A DNA stretch of 64,000 bases. Source: Anthoceros angustus (lineage: Eukaryota; Streptophyta; Anthocerotopsida; Anthocerotales; Anthocerotaceae). The stretch spans positions 79,810 to 143,809 of the forward strand of contig MU008204.1 of the NCBI GenBank assembly GCA_010909165.1, in the 5' to 3' direction. The position numbers and the translations under genes were made by a program. The notes under the pieces were generated by a model. It was given only the letters and a program-made list of their open reading frames with translations. It ran no database searches and was not told where the DNA came from. Positions 11,658-23,941 of the stretch are shown piece after piece; the first letter of the stretch is position 1, and every line of letters begins with the position of its first letter.

Positions 11658-13393
11658 TCTTCCCACCGTGAAGAAATTCACTGTTGAATCGTGAAATTTG
11701 GTGATTCTTACACCGTCTATCATGTCAGGCCGCGAGCATTGCACAAGATAAGCTGCAGGAGGTGCCATTGCCGAAGAAAATATCAAGCAGACGGCCAGCT
11801 GGTTCTGCGGATCACACTCAAGGGCACCTGTACCCAACAAATCAACCAACATCTCCTGTCAGATTGATCAGCAAAGGTCATCTGAATTGCTCCACTGCCC
11901 AGGGAATTAACCACTGTCGGCTTCCCAATCATATATATGACTAAGGACAGGCCGAACAACTCACCGAGAAGGTGCACAAATTCCTGGTCCCTTCTGCACT
12001 GAACGTGTCACGGAAAGTGAGATATGATTTCCTGACAGCTCGCCATTCACCGGTTACAAGGAGAGTTGGAGCAACAAGGAATTGGCGCGCGGCGGGTGCC
12101 GTCGATAGCGCCGTTCAAGCTTGACAGTCACGTGACAGTTTCGACACTCATGCTCTCGTGCAACAGTGGTGAAGCATCAGTCCAACGGTGGTGGAGAGCA
12201 AATTTAGCACACAATCGACGTGGGAAAGAGCGAGCTGCGCGAATACGGCACGCAAGCCACAGAATCGCCTCGCCATTTCCACCACTCATCTTCGCGATAC
12301 CCCTTCTTAGCACCCCACGTCCGTGGCGAAGGTAAATCAAACTTCGACCTTCAAGTCGACTCAATTTATTTGATTATGGACACAATGCTCCAGGGCTGGT
12401 AAGGCTGGTTTTGGTCGGGATCACACACGCCACTCGGAGCTACTTTGTTTAGCTAAACCACATATGCTCCACGGGTTTGTTTACCGCTACAGCAGCTACA
12501 AAACCTCCTCCTTCACATCTCAGCAGGCCTACCATAATAGATTAATCACCTACAATAGTATATATCTCACCTATATTGGTAGGTCTCTTACCTATGATGG
12601 TAGGTAAGCCCCCACCGATATAGACACCCTTTCCTCATCCTTCTGAGTGAGCTCTCCTTCTACAGGGCTCCCGCCTCCGCTTGCTCTTCCTTGTTGTGTT
12701 GCCTCCTCATCCTTTGTTTCCTGAGTCCATGTCACCGGTGGCCTCATTGAAGTCTAAGGCCCCTAACTTGATTTCATAAAGGCCTCCGCCATCATCATGT
12801 GGCCTAGCGCCTCCTCCGGCAAGATGATTGTTCGCCTTAAGTATCTTGTTGTGAAGATGGGCCACTACATTGATGTGCCAACTCCACTTCTGCCATGATC
12901 CTCGACACTCCTTGTTCGCACTTGCTCTTGTAGGCATTTCGCTCGGCCGGCTCTCCCCACCTCACATGGAGGCTGTTTTCCACTCTCATTTCGTAGTTGG
13001 TGGATCAATCTCGGTAGAGCATAATCAGCCCGAAACCATTTCTTCCTCACCACCAACATTCGATGCATGGCTGCCTTGTGGCGGTCCTCCGCTCGCCTCT
13101 TCTTCTCCAACTCCGCTTAACTTCTCTAGGAGGCCTTCATCCTCCTCACGAGCCTCCCGCCTCCATCTCCAATCCATAGATCAAATGTGCCTGTTCCTCC
13201 ATCTCAGCCTCTTTTGCCTCCAAACTCAGGCGGGTTTCTCCTATCTCCCTTTCCAAGTCACAGATTCTCACAGGTTGGGTTGCCATGACTTTCTCATGCA
13301 CCTCAACGCGCTCTTGTGCCATCCTTGCCCGCTGTTGGGCCTTCTCTTGGCGTCTTCCCTTTGTTCACCAGCAACGCATGATTAACCCCTGCC
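11658..13393. repeat. 1.8-kb tandem duplication, unit 2
   Basis: Second unit. Early parts match unit 1 closely, while the coiled-coil part (12.6-13.2 kb) has many small losses, most at CAG/CTG or adjacent C-runs. Example: CACTGGTGG near 10968 in unit 1 is CACCGGTGG near 12734. Confidence 0.88.
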
Positions 13394-14090
13394 CTCTTCT
13401 CCCATGTTTCTTTCATGTGGGCCATCTGCTTAATTTGCACTTCTCGAGCAGTCAGTGCTTTGCCATAGCCTTGTTCTCCTTTATTTGGTCAATAACCTCT
13501 TGTTGGCTTGCTTCAAGGCTCTTCTCCAAATGTTCTACCTTGGCCTCTACTTCCATGGCTTCCACTTGCAGCTGTCTTTCCATTTGTCTGCTTGTTATTT
13601 CCCATACTTGGTTAATTCTCGCCCTTTCTCCATCTGCCCTCAAAGAGTTGGCCAACCTTTTGGCCTCTTCTACGTCCACTTTGCTGAGCATCTCACATAT
13701 GTCAAGCACCTCCTCTACGGGCCCCAAGTCCGTTCCTCCCTTCGCTGAACCCTTGGGCTCCTTACCTACTGGCGTAGGTGTCTTACCTACTGTCGTAGGT
13801 TGCTGACTTATATAAGTCAGCAACCTATGGGACTTCCGAGGGGGGGAGCATGCCATCATCGCGCCCATCGGTAAGCCATGACCTTTGCATGTTCGTGAGT
13901 GCTTGGTGAAAGAGGTCCTCAGGGGGATCCAAAGTTGTCGCCCGCACCAGCAACTGCCCTTGTTGTTTGTCTGTCAAATCTTCTATGCCTCCGGCAAACG
14001 GATCCATTGCTGCATTCTTTGCGGCCGCTGCTTGTTCAAGCTCCGCCACCGTTGCTGTGACGTCCAGCACCTCCGTGTCGACCACGGCAT
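12710..14090 (-). pseudogene. Coiled-coil protein of unknown function, frame-broken
   Basis: Reading on the minus strand from about 14085, three open stretches follow one another: an Ala-rich N-terminal part (…AELEQAAAAKNAAMD…), a segment with PTxVGK repeats followed by a long acidic/basic coiled coil (13868-13452), and a second coiled coil (13300-12870). Frame changes separate them. Together they suggest one protein of roughly 400-450 residues, mostly coiled coil. I do not recognise the family. It lies directly beside the Ty3 array insertion point and has TE-like surroundings, so it could be an element-encoded protein as easily as a host gene. Confidence 0.45.
13796..13827. repeat. Perfect 32-bp palindrome
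   Basis: The sequence reads the same on both strands from TAGGTTGCTGACTTAT at its left half to the mirror right half, with no spacer. It sits beside the PTxVGK-type repeats in the coiled-coil frame. It could form a cruciform or hairpin; it may also be the remnant of a short inverted duplication. Confidence 0.9.
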
Positions 14091-14316
14091 AAGGATGGTA
14101 GCCCGACAGTTGGACGACGCGGGTGACCTTGCTCCCAGACGCTCTGTTTCACTCTAGATGTTGCTTCCAGTCGCCTTTCGAGTCTGCTCCCTGCGCCCCT
14201 CTGCATCCATGACACAAGGCGAAAGTGAAGACGACACATGGCCGACATTGTTGGCGGTGCATTCTTTGGCTTACCGTATGTCAAGCGCGCGTGTTTTGGG
14301 GCCTGCTCTTTCAAGC

Positions 14317-14321
14317 CCCCT
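14317..14321. repeat. Target-site duplication, left copy (CCCCT)
   Basis: The five bases immediately left of the first LTR are CCCCT, identical to 37610-37614 immediately right of the third LTR. Five bases is the usual Ty3/gypsy target duplication length. Confidence 0.85.
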
Positions 14322-17300
14322 TGTGGCGCGACTTTGTCCGAGGCGCGCACAATCCGTGTCGCTAGTAGGAAGAAGTCCGCTCAAGGGAATGATAGGCTCC
14401 GTTGCGTTCGTGTGTGATTCTTACCTCACCTGCTCACCTCAACGCACATACGCCTATCACAACGTTCACCGTACAGCCCGAGATGGCTAAACGTTTAGGG
14501 ACCCGTTCGCGTCCGTATCGCTCACATTCGTACCACACTTCCGTCCTTTCCTCCTCCTCACGCTACACTCGGATTAGAAAGACGCTGGTTGCCCCGGACC
14601 TCCGGCTGCCCGCTGGCCTCTGGCCTCCGTCCGCAGAGACGCCTCCGGAGTTCCTCCGGCCACACGCTCAGTCGGCGGCCGGGTCGCGCTCGGCAGCACG
14701 GGTCACCCACCCTTCCCCGCACACACCACAACACGTTAGGTCCGCCACTGACCGATCAATCCCCGAGCCGCCGTGCTCGCTGACTCAGACTCACGTTAGC
14801 AAGAAGACACACAAAGGTCCGCAAGAACGCGCATCAACACCAAGAGAAAGATGATTTATCTGTGGCGCCTTAGCCCTCTTATACTACGGTCGGCGCCTTT
14901 ATTACACCTCTATTCGAGAGGGCCACTCGTGCCCTAACCACCGCCTACTATCCTCCCTATTCCGCCTATCGCGCCGGGGCTGGATGGCCCCGATTCCTTC
15001 TTGGCACCGGCCAAAACACCCTGCGCAATCGGATGATCGGCGGGCCTTCCTCTTCCAGGAATGCAGCCGGTGCGCCACGGCGGTGGCGGCGACAGCGATC
15101 ACCACAAGTCTTCCTCGTCCTCCCTCTTCTCTCTCCGGGCCCTGCGCGGTGGGCCCTCAAGGGATCTGCTGGGGTTGGTGTGGTGGCTCTCCCCACTCCC
15201 GGGTTTGGACCTCGGGACCACTCTGACTCGGTCAGGACCTCTAGGTCAGTCTTCCCTCAGGTCCGGTCTCCTGGCGGCCTTCTTTGAGTCCGGTCCTCGG
15301 GGTCGGGACTTGCCTCAGGTCGGTCTTGGACCCAACCCTTCCGGACCTCGGGGTCGGATCGTCACTGAGTCTGGATCCCTAAGTCGGACTTCCTTGACGG
15401 ACCTCGGGATCGGCCTTTCCTCAGTCAGGACAAAGTCAGGACCTCGAACTCTGGGCATGCCTCCTCCCCGGGCTAGTCACGGGTTCATCTGAGCCCTCCC
15501 TTGGTTCCCAATGCCCGGTTGCCCTTTCCCTTCCTCTCAAGATCCTCCCTCGTCCTTCCATGCGCGGGGGTCTTTACCTCGGTGTGGCGACCCTTCCTCC
15601 TCCGGTTCCTCCTGCTCTCCCCGCCTGCTGCTGCCGTCGTCAAGCAGTGCTCCTAGGACTCCGTGGTTGTCTGTCCCGGGTCCGTCCTCTCCTCCTCCTT
15701 TGTCCCTTCGGAGTCCACCCTCCTGCTGGGGTGGCGCGGGACCTCCGAGCCTTGAGGAGCTGCGTGGTAGTAAGCGGTCGGGTCGACTTCTGAATCGCCT
15801 CCTCTACATGAGCCGGGCACGGTACTCCCTCCTCCGAGGTGCTCCGTGGCGGATCGCGCCCTTTTGGCCCGTCTCGTAAGCTTACGGTATGGGGCGGGCG
15901 GACTCCCTTGAGGCCGTCAAGGCTGCCTCAGTTACCTCTTGCAACCTTGGCTGCGCTCGGCGTTCTCCTCCTCCGTCGTTGTTCCGGCTCGATTCACGGG
16001 CCATGGGTGAGCTCCTCCTTCCACCTGCCGGACGAGCAGCTGGCCTCTCCTCCGGTGCTTTCTTCCCTTCTATTCTTTCCGGAGGTCCCCACTTCCTTCT
16101 CAGGCGGGCGGTATCCCGTCAGGCTCGGCTCCACATCCCTGCAACCTTGCGGCGTCGAACTCCTTGCCCGCCTATTCTCCTCCGTCTTCAAGGCTGGGCG
16201 TTCTACCTCGCTCGAAGTCTTGGATTCTCTCGTTGAGAACCCCCTCTGCTCCGCATCTTGGGTTGCAACTCCAAGGTGTCCTTGTCCTCTCCTGTGCCCT
16301 GCCTCCCTGCGGGTCCCCAATCTCCCGGGTCTTGGCCTCCGATGCCTCCTCACGGCTCGGCCAGGTGCTCCACTTGCTCGGCCTTGAGTTGGCCGCGGCT
16401 CTCTCGGCCTCCCTCCACGGTTCGATCACGCCGATAGTGATCGCGATCGGCCTCAGCCTCCTTGGCCACCTTCACAGCCTCTCCGGCTTGGCTCTGGTCC
16501 GTCGGGCCGCCTCACGATCCCGGGTTCGCTGCCGGGCCTCCTCCTTCTGCTCGCCCTCTGCTGCGAGGTCCTCGCCCCGCTTGGGCCTCCTTGGCCCGCT
16601 TGTGTCCTCGGTGAAGGAATTTGGTCGCCTTGCGGATGGACGACCTCCCTCTCCGCCTCCGGCGTTTCCTTCCTTCAAAGCGAGGTTTCGCCTCCTGGGC
16701 CCTCCAGCCTGCTCACAGGCTCCCATCCTCCGGGTGGCCTCCACTTCTGGGTCTTCTCTCTCCCAGACCCAGGCATTCCATGGTGTAGCACTCGTGTTTC
16801 TTCCGGCGCCTGAGTGAGGCTCCCACAAAGTCCGTGGCGGGCCGGCATCTCCGCAGTCGTCAGGACCTCCACCATGATCGAGCAAGTCGGTGGTTCTCGG
16901 ACAATCGGGACCCTTAGGTCACAGTCTTGGTCGGAGCTTCCCCTCCTTGGCCCTTTTGGCGCGAGCTCCTTCTCGCCCTCACGGGCTCGGCGGAGGTGAT
17001 GGAGTCAGCACGCCCTTTGCCCCTTCACAGCCGGCGGGGCCGGCTGGATCGGCTGCGCGGTGTCCTCCTGCTCACAGGCGTCCTTCGCCCTCCTTCGCTT
17101 CCTCAGCTTCTTGCCACTCGGCGGGGAAGAATCTTGGCCCAGGGGGTGCGTTTGGTAAGTGGTCTTGCGTCTCTTGGCTCTCTCACAGTCGCGGGGCTCC
17201 TCGGTAGGATGGCGATGGCGGGGGCTGCTTTGGGTCGGGCCGCTTCTGCTTTGCTGGTTGGGGCACGGAAGGAGGAGGCGGGAATTTCTTCCCATACTTC

Positions 17301-18642
17301 CACAGGTGGTGAGGGGTCCGTTCAGGGCATGGAGTCAGGAATCCTCGATCGTCCTCCTCCGTCCGTTTGGTTTTCGGCGGCCTCCTCCCTCCGGCGCCCT
17401 TGCTCCACTTGGCGGGGCCTCAGGTCCTTTCGGGGCCGCTCAAGCTCTCCTTCCTTGAGGGGCTCAAATGCCCCATACATGGATCGGTATGGGGCGGCCA
17501 GATGGCGAGGCTTCGGTCTGAGCTTGCGAGCCTCACAGCTAAGCCGGGCGAAGATAATCCTTCCCGATCGCCCTCTTCCCCATTGCTAGCGTGCGGGAAC
17601 ACCAATAGATTATCACCAAGGTGATCCACCTTGGTGAGTAGGTTCGATGGACATGATGATGCCCGACTCGGTATCAGCGTGGATGTCACCGTTGGTGGTC
17701 GTTGCGTCGAGCCTTAGCACTGTGGCATCTATCTTCCCTTCGCCTTGAGGGGCTCGGCACCACTCCCCTCTTCCTCCTTGGGCGGTTGTAGGCGCCTCGG
17801 GACCTCAAGGTCCATCGCCTTGGGTCCTCGGAGGTTCTTGGACCGCACCTCCTTGTTGACCGCCCTTGGCATCTTCGGGCAAACTCCGGACAGTGGCTTT
17901 GTCAAATGTCGGACCATGGACACATCCAAATGCCACTCCTGCACCAATTCTCCCTTCCTGGGCAGGCCCAAAGTCCGGATAGCGCGGGTCACAATGTTGC
18001 GCTCCACAAGGTTCCATGGCTCCCAAACTTCCGCGGGCTTTTGGGTGCCATCGCCTTCTCCTCCCTTGGTTCTGTAGCCGCTTGGCCGAGGCTGGCAGCG
18101 TTGCGCCTTCCGCGCGTTCGCTGCTCACCTCAGCGGTGAGCCGCGCAGGCGTCAGTGTCCCGAGATACCGCCCGGCGGTTGCGGGCGCGAGATCGCGAGT
18201 CTCGGCTGCGCGGAAATGACCTTCTTCCGCGACCACGCCGGGAATGCCCAGGCGGGCGCCTCTTCCTGTCATGGCCGGAGGTGCATGGCTTCCTGCGCCT
18301 CTGCCGCGTGCAGCCTTACTCCGCGCGTACTCGGCCCCTCGCCCGCGGCGCGGCGTGAATACATATAACGGCCTCTCGGCAAGTTACGGTCTGACCCATG
18401 CATGCCGTCCTCCACTCGAGTCGTCACGTGGCGTCGCCTGTCCGTCCTCACTTCTAAGTTTTACTGGCGTACTTATCACAGTCACGGAGTGGGTCGGACT
18501 TATCCGTCTTATGCGCCATCGTAGGTCTAGTCGTTCCTCACTCGGTCCGGAGTGCTAGCAGGTGCTCCCCCTTTTTCGCCTCATTTTATCCTTCCACAAA
18601 AAAAACCCTACCTAATTTTAACCCCGAAGTCCGTAGTCCACA
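14322..18642 (-). repeat. LTR 1 (3' LTR of unit A), 4321 bp
   Basis: Left boundary TGTGGCGCGACT, right boundary CCGTAGTCCACA. It aligns along its length with LTRs 2 and 3. It is GC-rich with many TCCTCC and GGTC-type repeats. At 4.3 kb it is long for a plant LTR. The minus strand keeps conserved coding-like stretches (see findings). Confidence 0.9.
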
Positions 18643-18657
18643 TACTCCCTTCTCACC
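18643..18657 (-). promoter_or_regulatory. Polypurine tract of unit A
   Basis: Minus-strand GGTGAGAAGGGAGTA lies directly before the 5' end of LTR 1, the expected position of the plus-strand primer for reverse transcription. The identical 15 bases flank LTR 2 at 28255-28269. Confidence 0.75.
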
Positions 18658-19079
18658 GCATGCCTCCGCCAACACTAAGCGTGGTACTTTTTCACCCGCC
18701 ATCCGTTCACCGGTGGGCGGTTCACCATCCCGGTGCGGACCCGGACCCATTGGGGATATGCACGACTTGGTAAGGCCCCATCCCATCCTGGAGTTTACAG
18801 GAAGTGCATATGTCGGTCGTAAAGGAGGCGGATCTCCCTCCTTCACATACTCCATTCTAAGGCGCTCATGCACTTGCGTTGATTACGATTGCATTTATTG
18901 CGCCTCTTCCGGTCCTCCGTATCTTTGCACAAACCCTAGCAACGCTCCGGTTGGCTCTCTTCATCCGTTAAGCGCCTTTCCATCATGACGGAGTGTTGGC
19001 ACCTCAAACTCGGCCGGCATAGGTGAGTGCCCGTCGAATGTCTGAGTTCGTTGCGTGGTTACCTTCTCTGCCGTTACGA

Positions 19080-19660
19080 GCGCGCCCTAGCGCGATGGCG
19101 CTTTGTATCGATCGTGCGCATAGTTAACGTCGGCTTATTGAGGATCGGCGGATAAGTCCATTGGTCTTCTCGTCGGTCGTTGGCCTTGGATTGTAGGGGC
19201 GTTTCACGATGTGTGATGCGAAATAGTCCGTCATTGCGGTTATCACATCATTGAGAAATGGGTTCCCCTATAAACTTACCGGTACAGCGGACACCCATAC
19301 CTTGTGATGATGTTTTCGTGAGGAATTTGGCCACCGTGCTCATGATCCGTTCGTAGCGGTTGACCCACACGTGCGGTGAGTCGTTGCCACCAAGATGTAC
19401 CGCTTACGTGTGTGCCTGGTGGTTGGGTATGGGTCCAAGTCGATGCCCCATTTCTCAAAAGGCGCTAGTGCTAGTATGGGCACTAACGGCCATTGAGTTG
19501 TGGCGTCGGCTTCCGATCCGTGACAAGCATCACACTTCTTCACAATTGGTGTGTTTCCCCATACATGGTGGGCCACGGTACCCGACCTCAAGATTTTCTT
19601 GGTGGTGACTGCTGCATAATGTCCACCACCTAGTCCTTGTGCATCCCCTTTATTACCACC
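19080..19660 (-). pseudogene. Ty3/gypsy integrase, unit A
   Basis: Minus-strand translation shows the HHCC zinc-finger end (KKCDACH), the core start KWGIDL, and RKRYILVAT, typical of the Ty3 integrase N-terminus and catalytic core. It recombines element cDNA into chromosomes. The core continues across frame breaks towards 19.1 kb. The frame is broken at several points, so no intact enzyme is encoded as sequenced. Confidence 0.8.
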
Positions 19661-19899
19661 TCCGTTTCTTTGTTGGAGTACCTTCCTCCTCGGCCCCTAA
19701 AGATGCACGTCTGGAAAGAGGCGGCGTAGTGCACAAAGGCTGGACCAGTTCGATTCGTTGGGTAGCTCCATCTCCCATAGTGCGTTCCAACTCCGCGTAA
19801 GAGGCCGCCCCCTGTCGCTCCCTTCTCGCCACGTGGGTCCATGTTCACCCGGCTTGGTTTGTCGGTGCTCCTCTACCTCCTCCTCTAGCGCCACCAATT

Positions 19900-20440
19900 C
19901 CTCATCCAGGAAGGCGTCCTCTTGATCCTGGGCGGGGCTCCGTCTTTAATCTGGATAAGAAGTCGGCGTGTTGCCTTGCCTAGTCTCCACCTCAAATGTG
20001 AACTCCTGGCAAAGAATCCACCTCGCAATTCGTCCAGGACAAGTCGCCTTGTTCACCAAATGCTTGGTAGTGATCAACATAGAACACAAACTCATTGGGC
20101 GGGAAGGTAGTGCGAATTTCTTAGCGTATACCATTCCAATGCCTCTCGCTCCGTAGTAGTGTACCTCGTTCGCGTCGTGGTGTCTTCCAGCGTAGTAGAT
20201 TGGGTGATCCCTCCGTTTATCATCTTTTGGTGAGCACTACCCAGGTGGCGGGCGGCATCCACGTACACATGGAATCGCTTCCCGGTCCGGTCCTTTGAGT
20301 CTTTGGGGCCGCGGCAGTGGTGCAGGTCTCTGAATCGCCTCCCTTTGGCGTCGGGTCCATTCCTCCTCCTTCTGAGTAGCTCTGTTGCGAGGCCCGCTTT
20401 GCAAAATCTTGTATGAAACGCCTATAGTAACCCACCATGC
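19900..20440 (-). pseudogene. Ty3/gypsy RNase H, unit A
   Basis: Contains minus-strand peptides VYVDA (first catalytic Asp), LVNKATCPGRIARWIL and EFTFEVETRQG, which are characteristic of Ty3 RNase H and its connection to integrase. It degrades the RNA strand during reverse transcription. Interrupted by indels. Confidence 0.82.
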
Positions 20441-21060
20441 CCGGGAATCCCGTAACTCCTTCAAGTTCGTTGGTGGGCTGCGAGGCGGATGACTTTCACC
20501 TTGTCTTGGTCCACCTCTATCCCTCTTCTGACACTCGGTGCCCCAACAAGATTCCCTCATCATGCGAGTAGCACATTTCTCGGGATGCGAGCCATTGAGT
20601 CTCCTACATCGTTCCAAACACTTCCGAAATGTCCCGTGTTTGTCCTCCTCTCCGTGCACCAGTCGTCAGAACACCTCCATGAAGTCCTCAGAATTCTAAG
20701 ACATTGGTCACCATCCGCATAAATGATCCGGTGCTCTGTCATCCGAAGGCACTCCGTTTGTAGGCAAGCGTCCCCACTCCGTGGTGAATGTTGTCTTATC
20801 GGTCAGGCTCCCTTAGGTGTATGGCGGTTGTGGCCAGATGGCCGTCCGGAGTAGGTACTCCGGCTGCCACCTTGTCGATGTAGTCCACAAAGGGCATGGG
20901 AAATGGTCCTTTTGTGGCGTTAAGCTTTCTCCGATCTGAGACCGAATCGCCCTGCTTCTTGACACGACCACAATGGGCGCCACCCACTCCTTGTTCACGA
21001 TTGGGAAGATGATGTCGCTTCCGGATACTTATCCGGGACTTCCTTGACCTTGTGCTTGAT
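20440..21060 (-). pseudogene. Ty3/gypsy reverse transcriptase, unit A
   Basis: Minus-strand peptides EWVAPIVVV, RKLNATKGPFPMPFVD, DKTTFTTEWG, FMEVF, KCLERCRR and NLKELR appear in the correct family order but in different frames. The active-site YVDD-like segment falls at a frame break near 20.65 kb. Copies DNA from element RNA. Non-functional as sequenced. Confidence 0.85.
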
Positions 21061-21649
21061 TGATTTATCTTGCCTAATCCGAGCAGGCACCGCTCACGGC
21101 GAATCTATCCGGTGTTAGCCTTTGTTTGAATGCCTTTCATATCCGTGACCTTGAAAGCAAACACCTGAATTCCCCAACAACTGTGAGGTCTCGTTTAACC
21201 TCCGGCATGCCCTTGCGAATTTGAGAATTTCCACAGGCGAACCTCCACGTCTTCCACATCGTCGGGTTGGCCGTCTCCCTTTCTCTTCTTGCGCTCGTCA
21301 GCCGTCGTCCTCCATCCAGGGTTCATCTTCACGCATTCCCCACTCCGAAGAGCTCGTCCGTGAAAGGTTACTTCCTCGATTTCTACCTCGTCCTCTCTGG
21401 ACCCTCCTCTTGATTGCCTTCCCCGGCTCTTGTTCCATGAGTCCACCCTAAAACAATCGATGACCTCCTCGTCCACCTCGCTCCAAAGGCGTCCCTCCTT
21501 AATCCATCTCCTCCTCGACCACGTGATTTTGGGAAAGGGTAGTCCTCATTCGTATCCTCGCGTTCATCGTCCCCATGTCTTTGAGGTGTACCCTACGTGT
21601 GACGGTTTCTCCAGATCGTGTCCTTACTCAGTGTCGCTACGTCCTTCCC

Positions 21650-22000
21650 TCACCTTGGATCCCAGTCCGGCAGAAGTGTATTTCCTTGTCCAAGTGTAGT
21701 TTTGTCTGAGGCCCGGCCAAGGCCGCTAGCGGACCTCATACCCCAGGTCGGCGGGTCGATGACGACAAAATCTAATGTATAGGGGCTCCGCTATGGTGGC
21801 TTGGACTCGGACAACTCCCTGGCTCGCCGACATGTCGCCATCACGAGGGTTTTGGTGGATGGCTCGAAGGTGGTGAACCCCGGCCGTCTTGCGGTGGCCT
21901 CGGTGATGAGGTTCACTCGACCCGTGTCTAGGCACGTTTTAATTACACACACGCAATTTCCACTGCTGGCGCCCGAGTCCGTATGAGATCGACCCTTACC
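21650..22000 (-). pseudogene. Retroviral-type aspartic protease, unit A
   Basis: The minus strand encodes a protease-like segment with RVNLITE, an adjacent GFTTFEPSTKTLVMA, and TIAEPLYIRFCRH; unit B preserves the LDTG catalytic motif in the equivalent place. It would process the Gag-Pol polyprotein. Frame is broken. Confidence 0.65.
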
Positions 22001-23900
22001 TCCACGTTCTTGCCCTTAGGACCAAGGAGTTCGTGGTTGCGTTTCCTGATGGCCTTAGGACTTCACAGCCGATACCGGGTTGTCCTTTAACAAGCGCCTG
22101 GGACACCAAGTGTTGTTGGTCCATCATCAAGTCGGCCACCTTGAAAGGGGGTGGTTCTCTGCTGCGTCGCGTTGCTCCTCCGCGTTTGGCCCTTTCTTGT
22201 GGTGGTGGCGGACTACCAGGTCTGTCGGAGTTCTTCTTGAAGCATCTCGGTCACTTCTCGAACCACATCCGGGAATCGCGGCCAGGTGAGTCCGCTCCCG
22301 AGACTCCTGTGGCTTTTGGGGTTTCTTCTCCTGCTGCTTTAACTCGCCTCTTTGGCGGGTTCGGCTTCCTTCGGGTGTTCCGTCCTCCGTGTCAGTGGGA
22401 CTATCATTTTTCTTCCTCTTATCTGTCTGTTCCGCTCCTTTCGGCGACTCGGGTTGACACTTCGGTACCTCAGTCCGCCTTCTTCTCCTTGGCGAACTTG
22501 CCCGTACCACCTCGTTCGAGCTCCTCGGTGCCTCCTCCCCTCCGTGCGTCTTCAATTTGTATACAGTAGCCTTAGGGAGGGCGTCGGTGGTCTTGGCTCC
22601 CCGGAGTTGCGTGGCGTACCGTCCTCGGCGAGGATTCGGACACGGTCTTGCGCATGTGCCCCCACAATCTCCACGCCGTTCAAAGTCTCGTTACCTTGCG
22701 GTGGGGTATGGGGGCGTTGGAGTAGTGTCCGGGTTCCCAGCCCAACACCACCGCTGCAAGAATTCGAGGTCCTCCCATTCGAGGTTGCATCGGAGGCGGT
22801 GTGGATGGACCTCCAGGGATACATCGTCTTGGTGTCCCGGGTGCTTCTTGCACTTGGTATGCATCCTCCCTTTGTTCCTCGGACTCTTCCCTCATAGTCG
22901 TACTCCACAGTTCACAGGCGGAGGGCTTGGCCTTGAATGCCCATGTTGGTGGACACCGCACACCATGATGAGTCGGACCGTGGTGGCCACCTTGCGTCGC
23001 TATCCTTTCACACGTTGATCGTCAACTCTTCCACCCTCTCTCTGATCTTCCTCGCCCACCTCTTTCAAAGGGGGTCGGACCTCGCGCCGGGCATCATGAC
23101 CTCCTTCTTTTCCACCCTCACCAGACTTCTTCTTGTTTTTTGGAGGTTCTTCCTCCATGACTTGGATTCTTCCCGTCCTCTTCCTCTTCCTCCGTGACCT
23201 CGGTCTCATCCTCCTCCTTCAGGGTTCTTCATCTTGATTCCACCCTCTTTTTTCTTCTTCCTTCCTGAGGAGTCCTCGGTCGTTGGTGCATCGATTCTTC
23301 ATAGTTTTCCGCGCCGCCTTGCTCACATCTTCTCTGCAAACAACGCATGTAGCCATTGGAGGTGGGCGGTGCGAACCCAGCACTTTGCATGGTAGTGTGG
23401 GTGGGGTGCCGTCCAGGAGCAGAACCGTTCGATGTGATCCCAACTTCTCCGTCTTCCCCTCTTTGGGTTCTCGAGTTTGGACAAGGCGTAGCCTTCTTGA
23501 TCGATTCGCGGAATCTTTCTGAAGGCATCCTTCAATCTTGAAGGTTGCGAGTGCGTTCGGGGTGGTCGGTATTTCCTGGTACCAGGGCCCCCCGAGGACC
23601 CTTGGAGCAGTGATTAGGCATCGACCTTCTCCGTTGAAGTTTGCGAGAAATCCTCACGAAGGTTTCGCATCCCTCCTTCTTACCCAAAGAGTAGGCTTGC
23701 TTGGTCGTTGTTGTTGCCATCGGAGGTGAGGAACCGCCCTCTTCGCCACCGCCTGCTGCTTCCTCCTCTCGATCCAAACAACTCCACCGCACACTGTTGT
23801 GGTCCTCGCCTCGAGCTCGTCGTCTCTCACGTACGCTCGGGCGCTCGGCGATCTGGCGTCCGACTCTCTAGCAATTCTTCCTTAACTACCTCCGTCCTCC
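22000..23900 (-). pseudogene. Gag-like region, unit A
   Basis: Downstream of the primer site on the minus strand. It contains a conserved block IDQEGYALSKLENPKRG near 23.5 kb, acidic and lysine-rich stretches, and a CxVCxxxGH-like knuckle in the equivalent unit B position. It is the right place and composition for Gag, but I identify it mainly by position. Frames change repeatedly. Confidence 0.6.
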
Positions 23901-23921
23901 ATCCGCAGCTCTGGGCGATTT

Positions 23922-23938
23922 CATTCCCGACAGCGCCA
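23922..23938 (-). promoter_or_regulatory. Primer-binding site of unit A (tRNA-Asp-like)
   Basis: Minus-strand TGGCGCTGTCGGGAATG lies three bases from LTR 2. It resembles the complement of the plant tRNA-Asp 3' end (TGGCGCCGTTGCCGGGGA) with several differences. The unit B copy reads closer (GCGCCGTTGCGGGAATG). Confidence 0.65.
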
Positions 23939-23941
23939 AAA

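Noticed and set aside
15000-17600. Many 80-220 codon plus-strand frames through LTR1
   Set aside because: They are Pro/Ser/Arg/Leu-rich translations of GC-rich repeats and shift frame among the three LTR copies.
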